Assembly: GCA_013298205.1 (NCBI GenBank)
Contig: JAAFJZ010000186.1
Span: 1 to 5,709 of the forward strand
Length of the DNA: 5,709 nucleotides
From: Cytophagales bacterium
Lineage (GTDB): Bacteria; Bacteroidota; Bacteroidia; Cytophagales; UBA9547
Direction: 5' to 3'
How positions within the stretch are numbered: the first letter of the stretch is position 1; every line of letters begins with the position of its first letter. Made by a program: the position numbers and the translations under genes. Below are positions 1 through 5,709 of this stretch, one piece after another. Under the pieces are notes generated by a model, which made no database searches, had not been told where the DNA came from, and saw nothing but the letters and a program-made list of their open reading frames with translations.

Positions 1-2540
1 GTTTTGCCTGTATCTTTTTTGGAAAGCTCTGTAGCCAATTTTGTTCTTTGCGCTTCCCCACCTGAAAGCGTAGTAGCATGCTGACCAAGGGTGATATAAC
101 CCAAACCTACATCGTTAAGGGTTTTTATTTTGTTAAGTATTTTGGGTTGGTTAGCAAAAAAATCTACCGCTTGTGTAATGGTCATTTCCAAAACATCTGA
201 AACCGACTTTCCTTTAAATCGCACTTCTAATGTTTCTTTATTGTAACGCTTCCCTTTGCACGTTTCACAAGTTACATACACGTCTGGCAAAAATTCCATT
301 TCTACCAGTTTTATTCCCCCACCTTCACAAGTTTCGCATCTTCCGCCTTTTACATTAAAAGAAAAGCGTCCGGTTTTATAACCTCTTATTTTTGATTCGG
401 GCATTTGCGCAAAAAGTTCTCTAATATCGCTAAATACACCCGTATAAGTAGCAGGATTGGAGCGTGGCGTACGACCTATAGGGCTTTGATCTACTTCTAT
501 TATCTTATCAATAAATTCTAAACCCTTTATTTCTTTGTATTCTAAAGGCTTATCTTTAGAATGGTAGCAATATGTTTTTAAAATCGGCACTAGCGTTTCA
601 TGTATCAAGCTTGACTTTCCACTTCCCGATACACCCGTTACACATATCAATTTACCTAGCGGCAATTCAAGGTTTACATTTTTTAAATTATTGCCATTCG
701 CACCCAAAAGCTCCAAGCTTTTTCCCGTACCTTTTCTAAGTTCATTGGTTTTGAAGCTTTTATGCTCACCTCTCAAATATGCAGGCGTATAACCTTCAAG
801 CTTAATAAAATCTTTTGGCTCACCGACAGCAATTACCTTGCCTCCATTTCTACCAGCTTTTGGTCCGATATCTATGATGTAATCAGCCGCAAGCATCATG
901 TCTTTATCATGTTCAACCACTAAAATAGAATTTCCTAAATCCCTCAAACTCATTAGCGCATTGATAAGCTTTTGGTTATCTCTTTGGTGCAAGCCTATGC
1001 TTGGCTCATCCATAATATAGAGTACGCCAGTAAGTTGAGTACCTATTTGAGTGGCGAGTCTTATTCTTTGACTTTCGCCACCCGAAAGAGTTTTGAACGG
1101 ACGGTCGAGACTTAGGTAGGTAAGGCCTACATCTTTGAGGAAATTAATTCTTTTTTTAATTTCTTTCACGATTTCTTGGGCAATTATTTTCTGCTTTTCG
1201 TCAAGAAAATTTTCTATTTTCGTAAACCAATCATCTAATTGCAAAATATTCAACTGCGCAAGTTGAGATATATTTTGGTCTGCAATTTTAAATTGCAAAG
1301 ATTCTTTTTTAAGTCTATTGCCCTTACAATCAGGGCAAACTATAGTGGTTATATATTTCTCAAACTCATTTTGTTCCTTGGCTATTGTAGAATTTTTAGC
1401 AGCAATAAGCAGGGTAACTACACCATCGTAAATAAAAATATTAGGCTCAATTTTAAGTTTTTCGTAGCTAAGGCTAACCTGATGTTTTTTGGCATAAAGA
1501 ATAATTTCTAAAGCTTCAGCAGGAATATCTTTAATAGGCACATTCAAATCAAGTTTAAAAGTTTTTAAAATAGCTTCTATTAATTTAAAAACAAAGGTAT
1601 TCGCCTCTGCACCCAAGGGCAATATACCTCCTTGTTTGATGTTCTTCGTTTTGTCGGGGATAATCAATTCTTCTGCAATCTTGCCTATCGTGCCTAAACC
1701 ATGGCACTCTTCACAGTAGCCATAAGGAGAGTTGAATGAAAAGGTGTTGGGAGCAGGATCATCATAAGAAATGCCTGTATCAGGGCACATCAAATTGATG
1801 GAAAAATGTGAGATTTGGTTTGCCTCATCCGCTATTGTAACAGACCCTTTAGATAAATTGATTGTAGTCTGTAAAGATTGCGCAAGCCTAAATCTATCAT
1901 CTTTTGAAACGATAAGCCTATCTACTACCACATCTATATTATGTGTCGTATAGCGATCAAGCTGCATTTTAGGCTGTAATTCCTCCCATTTGCCATTGAT
2001 GAGCAATTTTGAAAAGCCCATTTTAGCAATTTGAACAAATAGTTCTCTGTAATGTCCTTTTCTGCCTTTTACTAAAGGAGCAAGAATAGATATTTTCTTA
2101 TTTTGAAAATGTTCTAAAATAAAATCAAGCATTTGTTCCTGACTTTGTTTGATCATTTCTTTGCCTGTATGGTAGGAGTAAGCTTTGGCAGCTCTAGCAA
2201 AAAGCAAGCGCAAAAAATCATAGATTTCAGTTATCGTGCCTACTGTAGAGCGAGGATTGCGTGAAGTGGTTTTTTGTTCGATGGAAATTACAGGACTCAA
2301 ACCCTCGATTTTGTCCACATCTGGTCTTTTCATTTCACCAATAAAAGAGCGAGCGTAGGCAGAAAAGCTTTCCATATACCGCCTTTGCCCTTCAGCATAA
2401 AGCGTATCAAAAGCGAGAGAAGACTTGCCACTACCACTTATGCCTGTGATGACGACAAGCTTATTTCTCGGTATTTTGAGGTCAATATTTTTTAAGTTGT
2501 GCTCACGCGCACCGTAGATTTCTATGTATTCTTGTTTCAT
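1..2540 (-). CDS. uvrA: UvrA, excinuclease ABC subunit A (partial, C-terminus beyond left edge)
   Basis: UvrA is the ATP-dependent DNA-damage sensor of nucleotide excision repair. It works as a dimer in the cytoplasm and loads UvrB on lesions. The frame is open from the ATG at 2540 to position 1 (846 codons); the family is usually about 920-950 residues, so only the tail is missing. Visible motifs in order: Walker A GISGSGKSS (33-41), the conserved block from SFSAYARSF to NPRSTVG, ABC signature LSGGE (485-489), Walker B with D511-E512, second Walker A GVSGSGKSS (636-644), zinc module C735-x2-C738 to C758-x2-C761, and second signature LSGGE (825-829). The second Walker B lies outside the window. 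The first zinc module is degenerate: C252, T255, C276, C279, where E. coli has four cysteines. The short cysteine element seen near residue 120 in many UvrA proteins is replaced by AYSYHTG (120-126). No Shine-Dalgarno precedes the ATG. A TAnnTTTG box lies 10 bases upstream. Confidence 0.98.
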   Translation of the reverse strand, partial: MKQEYIEIYGAREHNLKNIDLKIPRNKLVVITGISGSGKSSLAFDTLYAEGQRRYMESFSAYARSFIGEMKRPDVDKIEGLSPVISIEQKTTSRNPRSTVGTITEIYDFLRLLFARAAKAYSYHTGKEMIKQSQEQMLDFILEHFQNKKISILAPLVKGRKGHYRELFVQIAKMGFSKLLINGKWEELQPKMQLDRYTTHNIDVVVDRLIVSKDDRFRLAQSLQTTINLSKGSVTIADEANQISHFSINLMCPDTGISYDDPAPNTFSFNSPYGYCEECHGLGTIGKIAEELIIPDKTKNIKQGGILPLGAEANTFVFKLIEAILKTFKLDLNVPIKDIPAEALEIILYAKKHQVSLSYEKLKIEPNIFIYDGVVTLLIAAKNSTIAKEQNEFEKYITTIVCPDCKGNRLKKESLQFKIADQNISQLAQLNILQLDDWFTKIENFLDEKQKIIAQEIVKEIKKRINFLKDVGLTYLSLDRPFKTLSGGESQRIRLATQIGTQLTGVLYIMDEPSIGLHQRDNQKLINALMSLRDLGNSILVVEHDKDMMLAADYIIDIGPKAGRNGGKVIAVGEPKDFIKLEGYTPAYLRGEHKSFKTNELRKGTGKSLELLGANGNNLKNVNLELPLGKLICVTGVSGSGKSSLIHETLVPILKTYCYHSKDKPLEYKEIKGLEFIDKIIEVDQSPIGRTPRSNPATYTGVFSDIRELFAQMPESKIRGYKTGRFSFNVKGGRCETCEGGGIKLVEMEFLPDVYVTCETCKGKRYNKETLEVRFKGKSVSDVLEMTITQAVDFFANQPKILNKIKTLNDVGLGYITLGQHATTLSGGEAQRTKLATELSKKDTGK

Positions 2541-2550
2541 AACTATTTTA

Positions 2551-2558
2551 CAAAACTA
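2551..2558 (-). promoter_or_regulatory. Candidate -7 element of the uvrA promoter
   Basis: On the minus strand this reads TAGTTTTG, an exact match to the Bacteroidota -7 consensus TAnnTTTG. It ends 10 bases before the uvrA ATG, so transcription would start only a few bases upstream of the start codon. No clear -33 TTG is seen at the usual distance (17-23 bases upstream), which lowers confidence. In AT-rich DNA an 8-base match with two free positions can occur by chance. Confidence 0.4.
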
Positions 2559-2609
2559 CTTATGTTTTAAGAAGTTTAGAATAAAAATAAAATTTATTCC
2601 TCCATTTTT

Positions 2610-2639
2610 TTTGTGAATAGACGAATAAAGCGCAATTTG
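2610..2639 (+). promoter_or_regulatory. Candidate promoter of the tRNA-Ala gene
   Basis: A TTTG (2610-2613) could serve as a -33 element. After 18 bases comes GCAATTTG (2632-2639), which keeps the TTTG half of the TAnnTTTG -7 consensus but not the TA. The tRNA begins 11 bases after the box, which would fit a start a few bases before the mature 5' end. The placement is good but the sequence match is imperfect. Confidence 0.3.
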
Positions 2640-2649
2640 CGACTCATTA

Positions 2650-2724
<75 letters not shown>

Positions 2725-2751
2725 CTTGAAGGGGATTGGGTTATAAGCCGA

Positions 2752-3577
2752 TTAAAACAATGTTTGTTGGGCTTCCAATTTAGGATGAAAAGTGCCAATA
2801 ATTATAAATAGATTCTTTCCTGTAAAGTGATGCAGTTGAGAAGTGCCTAGAAATAAGTACAAGTCTTTTGTTTTTGCAAAATCATCAAAGTATTTTTTCC
2901 TAACATCTTCTACTGCTTTACTTTCTTCTCCTTCATGTTTTTTTAAGACAACTCCAATAAAGTGCACCTCTTTCCCAATCTTCAATCATCATTTTACTCT
3001 TTTTTCCTTTAGAATCTCTTAAAAGATAAGAAAACTTAAAAGGCAGTTTCTTAACTTCTTCAAATAAGTCTTCGTCTTCTTGAGCAAACAAATTACTGCT
3101 TCTATCCTGTCTTAATTTTTCAAGTTTATTTTTGTTCCATTCTCTTTCTACTGGAACAATTGTGAACCCAATAATTTCAGTTGGCTTGAATACTGCGAGA
3201 GAAGTCATAATTTCTCTATTCTTTGCCTCTGAAATTAGCACCTCAATATCAAAGTAGATTTTATTTTTAAATACAATTTCCTTTCGTAAAAGCCAATTAC
3301 TTTTTGTGTCTAAATGGTCTAAAATTTTGATTTCAGTATCATAAGAAACGGGTCTAAAGCTTTCTTTTCTAAAATCACTTTTATTTTTCACAAGATCGAT
3401 TTCTATCCAATCATATTTTTTATACTGTTCTTCAAATGATTTTTTTCTAAATTGAATTGGATAGATTCTAATCCAAGTTCCATCTTCAAGAAAACCAGCT
3501 GTACAAACCAATTCATCGTATTTTTCTGAAATCGCAGGATAGGTTTTTACAGTGATTAACACTTTAGTTTTTGCCAT
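2752..3577 (-). pseudogene. Conserved protein of unknown function, partner of the DUF488 gene; broken by a 1-base frameshift
   Basis: I recognise no characterised function. The ATG at 3577 starts one base after the stop of the DUF488 gene, so the two form one translational unit. The first frame runs 214 codons to a TGA at 2933-2935. Its N-terminus (KVLITVKTYP at 5-14, then DELVCTAGFLEDGTWIRIYP at 21-40) resembles small Bacteroidota proteins that I recall, from memory only, next to DUF488 genes. It ends in a conserved-looking MMIEDWERGALYWSCLKK, just before a run of seven A (T-run at 2938-2944 on the plus strand). Removing one A gives CLKK-HEGEESKAVEDV and then 61 residues with LGT, H and NLFIIIGTFHPK motifs to the TAA at 2752, for a total of about 274 residues. 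The second frame has no good start of its own and reads as the missing C-terminal third. This is either a true mutation, a phase-variable tract or a homopolymer sequencing error. No signal peptide or membrane segment is evident, so it is probably cytoplasmic. Confidence 0.8.
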
Positions 3578-3578
3578 T

Positions 3579-4463
3579 TTAAATATGCTTTACTTGATAT
3601 TTGAAATTTGGCAATTTTTCAATCGCCTCAGCTAAGTGTTTTCTATGACACTGACATATATTGGCTTCAAAACAGGTTAATGCTATTCTTCTGTTTTTTT
3701 CTAATAAATCCAAAATCTTTAACTGTGAAGCAGTTGTATTTTTCAAGTTGTTTTCGCAATAAATAGTGAATAGATTATCATAATCACTTTGATTATTTAA
3801 TTCTTGGCGTTGTTCAGATTGTATGCCTACTTCTGGGAAATGTAAATACTCAATTCCTAAACTATTGCAATAACGGATTAATTGACTTTTGTTAAATCCG
3901 TATTTCATACTTAGAGCATTATTGCGGACATCAACCAATATTTTGACATCATTTTTTATAAGTCGGTTCAAATATTCTTCCAATGAAATCCCTTCATAAC
4001 CAATAGTAAACAGAACAGTTTCATTTATTTGGGGACGACTTTCTTTAACTTTTTCTAATTGCAGAGTTGTCAAAATTTCATTTGCTTTCACACTGTTTAT
4101 TGCCCAGTAAGGGAAGTTTAAATAAGTATGTTTCATTAAAGCATCTGCATTCATTTTTCCATAAACTGCTTTAATTTCCAACATTATTTTTTTGTCAGTT
4201 TCTTTAAGAGCTTTGAAGTAATCTGTTTTTTCATTGCTTGCAAAATGAATCTTTGTTTCTAACAGCATTTCTTTACCAACCATAGATGTTAAATCAGCGT
4301 TTGCTGAATACGAGTAACAACCAAAACGATATGGAATAAAATCATATTCAGCTTTAGTTTGCCGTTGAGTAAACAGAAATAACAACTTATGGAGGCTGAT
4401 TTTATCTATCTGCCCATCAAAAATCTGTAACAATGCCAATATAACTTTTCTTCTATAATACAT
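3579..4463 (-). CDS. DUF488 protein with N-terminal winged-helix/Panacea-like domain
   Basis: The protein has 294 residues counted from the ATG at 4463 (MYYRRK). Residues 1 to about 140 form an extra domain: LHKLLFLF (24-31) and a YRFGCYSYSANADL stretch (45-58) recall the KLQKLLYFA and GP segments of SocA/Panacea-type or winged-helix regions, though the match is weak. Residues 150-290 are DUF488: FTIGYEG (152-158), DVRN (178-181), CFEA (264-267) and CQCHR (270-274). These correspond to the TIG, DVR, C-E and CHR motifs of the family, and the paired cysteines and the histidine look like a conserved active or binding site. The biochemical role of DUF488 is not settled. The frame is open upstream to 4577, but only a TTG at 4502 could start there; MYYRRK is preferred because it follows a -7 box directly and looks like a family N-terminus. 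Its stop lies one base before the next gene, so the two products probably act together. Confidence 0.85.
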   Translation of the reverse strand: MYYRRKVILALLQIFDGQIDKISLHKLLFLFTQRQTKAEYDFIPYRFGCYSYSANADLTSMVGKEMLLETKIHFASNEKTDYFKALKETDKKIMLEIKAVYGKMNADALMKHTYLNFPYWAINSVKANEILTTLQLEKVKESRPQINETVLFTIGYEGISLEEYLNRLIKNDVKILVDVRNNALSMKYGFNKSQLIRYCNSLGIEYLHFPEVGIQSEQRQELNNQSDYDNLFTIYCENNLKNTTASQLKILDLLEKNRRIALTCFEANICQCHRKHLAEAIEKLPNFKYQVKHI

Positions 4464-4667
4464 TCTGCAAAAGTAAAAAAAATGCTCTTTAGTATTTAAC
4501 AATCTGAAAGAATTTTGCGTCCCGCCAATAAGTGTTTTTATTTGTTCGAAATACTTTTTTACTGCATCGCTATAACGCTAAATATTTAGAATGCGAGGCA
4601 AGTTTTAACCTTCCCTGTTAGTACCAAATCATACGACATCTTTGTTAACCCATTAGTTTTACAGTTA
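4464..4667. other. Intergenic spacer between the two gene pairs
   Basis: This 204-base spacer separates the HIRAN gene stop from the DUF488 start. It holds the -7 box at 4468-4475 and a 12-base palindrome CTAAATATTTAG (4578-4589). It also holds a minus-strand stretch (4503-4577) that reads as protein-like sequence (RYSDAVKKYFEQIKTL and onward) in frame with the DUF488 gene but without an ATG. I see no convincing intrinsic terminator for the upstream kinase/HIRAN pair: no GC-rich stem followed by a T-run on the minus strand. Confidence 0.6.
4468..4475 (-). promoter_or_regulatory. Candidate -7 element for the DUF488 gene pair
   Basis: On the minus strand this reads TACTTTTG, an exact TAnnTTTG match, ending four bases before the ATG at 4463. 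A TTG at 4500-4502 could be the -33 element but is 24 bases away, slightly long. If the box is used, transcription would begin at or next to the start codon and the message would be essentially leaderless. This position also argues against the longer TTG start at 4502, which would lie upstream of the promoter. Confidence 0.4.
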
Positions 4668-5327
4668 CTATTTACAGCTCACTATAACAAAAATTCTTTT
4701 AATTAATCCGTTTTGTTCTAGCGCTTTAACAACAAGTTTTAGGGAACTACCTTTTTGCTTATAAAAAACTCGTGAATGAATTTTCTTAATGTAGCCTACT
4801 TCAATATCACCCTTAAACACTTTTACCGCTTGACCGTCAAATTTATTCTTTGGCTCTAATTTGTAGGTCAATTCATCTCCAACCTTAATACTGTCTGCTG
4901 GCAATTTGAGCATATTTAAACTGGCTAAATCTGTTAGAAAACGTACACTTTTACTTGGATTGTAATCAGCCAAAAACTCAAAATTATCGGTTGGATTTAA
5001 TCCTTGCGTATGTGCCAACAAATAAAACTTATCGTCTTTAAACTTAGTATCGATTTCCCAAAAATCATAAAAGTCTGAAATATCTGAACGTTCAGATTTC
5101 ATAATTCGCTGACCAAAAACTTCAAGTACGTTTTCAGTATATTCTTTATCAAAATCCGGAAACTCAGTATAAGGTGAAAATCCATCTTCCTTAGCGATTT
5201 CTACCCCTTTTTTAATATAGGAAAAGCGAACGCCTAACATAGCGTTTCTTTTTAAAACACCCACAATATGCCTTCTTTTACCAAGACCTTCTCGCCAACT
5301 CAGATATATGTAACCAATCTCTTTCAT
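4668..5327 (-). CDS. HipS-like/HIRAN domain protein, putative antitoxin partner of the Hip kinase
   Basis: The protein has 219 residues. Residues 3 to about 125 (IGYIYLSWREG, VGVLKRN, FSYIKKGVEIA, then VFGQRIMKSERSDISDFYDFW) resemble the small N-terminal subdomain of HipA, which exists as the separate protein HipS in hipBST modules. Residues from about 128 to 215 form a HIRAN domain: VGDELTYKLEPKNKFDGQAV (149-168) and VGYIKKIHSRVF (177-188) match the family pattern of a glycine before a strand, EP-N--D--AV, and then GYI. HIRAN domains bind single- or double-stranded DNA ends in Rad5/HLTF-type proteins. The ATG overlaps the kinase stop as ATGA, so translation is probably coupled and the two proteins made together. 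By analogy with described HipS-HIRAN/kinase operons it may restrain the kinase; this is inference. No Shine-Dalgarno is seen, as usual for Bacteroidota. Confidence 0.85.
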   Translation of the reverse strand: MKEIGYIYLSWREGLGKRRHIVGVLKRNAMLGVRFSYIKKGVEIAKEDGFSPYTEFPDFDKEYTENVLEVFGQRIMKSERSDISDFYDFWEIDTKFKDDKFYLLAHTQGLNPTDNFEFLADYNPSKSVRFLTDLASLNMLKLPADSIKVGDELTYKLEPKNKFDGQAVKVFKGDIEVGYIKKIHSRVFYKQKGSSLKLVVKALEQNGLIKRIFVIVSCK

Positions 5328-5709
5328 TTGTATTGAGAATAAATTTCTCTCAATTTATTATACCGCAAAGTTAGTAATTTCAAAACCAATTCTTTCCTTT
5401 CGACTGGAAAGATGTTTGGATTCCCCAAATCAAGCAATTCTTTATCAACCTTAAATACAATTCGTTCAAGCTTTTTTATGTCAAAATGCTCTATAATTCT
5501 TTTGAGTGCACCCAATACAAAATCTTTTATTCCTTCACGAACAAATAGTTTACTCAATAATTCAAAATGAGTAATTTTGTTGCTTTCCCAATGTATTTCT
5601 GCTAAACCTTTTGCAACATATTTCTGAATCTCTTGATCATTTGTAAGCATCAATCTTATTCGTTCATCATCAAGTTCTCGACCAAAACTACAGCCACTAT
5701 CATAAATGG
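5324..5709 (-). CDS. HipA-like Ser/Thr kinase, C-terminal part (5' end beyond right edge)
   Basis: The frame is open from the TGA at 5324-5326 to the right edge, leaving 127 residues. The visible part begins IYDSGCSFGREL, matching the conserved segment of HipA C-terminal kinases (typically apiYDsGsSLgreL) that follows the catalytic and metal-binding motifs. It continues as an all-helical tail (KGLAEIHWES, then helices to LRYNKLREIYSQYK) typical of the HipA alpha-helical C-lobe. The ATP-binding loop and catalytic Asp lie outside the window, so activity cannot be judged. TTG at 5653 or ATG at 5650 would give a free-standing protein of about 109 residues, but the coding signal runs unbroken upstream of both, so they are internal codons. 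The kinase precedes its HipS-HIRAN partner with an ATGA overlap. HipA kinases act by phosphorylating tRNA synthetases; the target here is unknown. Confidence 0.75.
   Translation of the reverse strand, partial: IYDSGCSFGRELDDERIRLMLTNDQEIQKYVAKGLAEIHWESNKITHFELLSKLFVREGIKDFVLGALKRIIEHFDIKKLERIVFKVDKELLDLGNPNIFPVERKELVLKLLTLRYNKLREIYSQYK

Noticed and set aside
1239..2495. Plus-strand open frames inside uvrA (1239-1511, 1771-1953, 2274-2495)
   Set aside because: They lie antisense within a clearly coding UvrA frame that carries all the family motifs, and their translations show no domain or start signal.
2725..2760. Rho-independent terminator after tRNA-Ala
   Set aside because: GGTTATAAGCC offers only a very weak hairpin and no T-run follows on the plus strand.
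2933..2950. Programmed -1 ribosomal frameshift at the A7 tract
   Set aside because: The downstream frame needs a +1 (or -2) change. A -1 slip gives a third frame that does not encode the conserved C-terminus. Transcript slippage losing one A is possible, but seven A is short for it.
2752..2985. A separate small gene of 77 codons starting at TTG 2985
   Set aside because: Its first 16 codons are an out-of-frame reading of the partner gene's conserved MMIEDWE region. The remainder reads as the continuation of that gene after the A7 tract.
4464..4502. Longer DUF488 protein starting at TTG 4502
   Set aside because: The added 13 residues (MLNTKEHFFYFCR) span the candidate promoter box and look unlike a family N-terminus. 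MYYRRK at 4463 is the better start.
4578..4589. Palindrome CTAAATATTTAG as a terminator or operator
   Set aside because: It is pure AT apart from its end bases, has no loop and is not followed by a T-run. A short AT palindrome is expected by chance in this composition.
5324..5653. Free-standing 109-residue gene starting at TTG 5653 or ATG 5650
   Set aside because: The frame stays open to the window edge, and the upstream residues IYDSGCSFGREL are a recognisable Hip-kinase motif, so these are internal codons of a larger gene.

Overview
The window looks like chromosomal DNA from a member of the Bacteroidota. The evidence is an AT-rich composition, a UvrA of the Bacteroidota style, start codons without Shine-Dalgarno sequences, -7 elements of the TAnnTTTG type directly upstream of genes, and a tRNA gene with no encoded CCA. 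The genus cannot be told from the sequence.

Left part (1-2540, minus strand): the first 846 codons of uvrA, the damage-recognition ATPase of nucleotide excision repair, cut by the left edge about 80-100 residues before its usual end. A 110-base divergent spacer (2541-2650) separates it from a plus-strand tRNA-Ala(GGC) gene (2651-2724).

Right part (2725-5709, minus strand): beyond the tRNA the sequence changes character. Hand counts on sampled lines give about 31% G+C, against about 37% in uvrA, and the genes are of accessory type. In transcription order (right to left) there are two compact gene pairs. Pair A is the C-terminal end of a HipA-like Ser/Thr kinase (5324-5709, start outside the window). 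It overlaps by ATGA a small protein with a HipS-like N-terminal region and a C-terminal HIRAN domain (4668-5327). This matches the published class of bicistronic Hip-kinase operons whose putative antitoxin is HipS-HIRAN. Pair B follows a 204-base spacer that carries its own -7 element. It is a DUF488 protein with an extra N-terminal winged-helix/Panacea-like domain (3579-4463), followed after one base by a conserved protein of unknown function (2752-3577). The second gene of pair B is broken by a single-base frameshift in a run of seven A.

The likely reading is a housekeeping uvrA/tRNA-Ala border next to a variable locus, with a kinase toxin-antitoxin module and a second two-gene module of unknown role. 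The best candidate for something little described is pair B. Pair A is recognisable but, as far as I know, characterised mainly by phylogeny.
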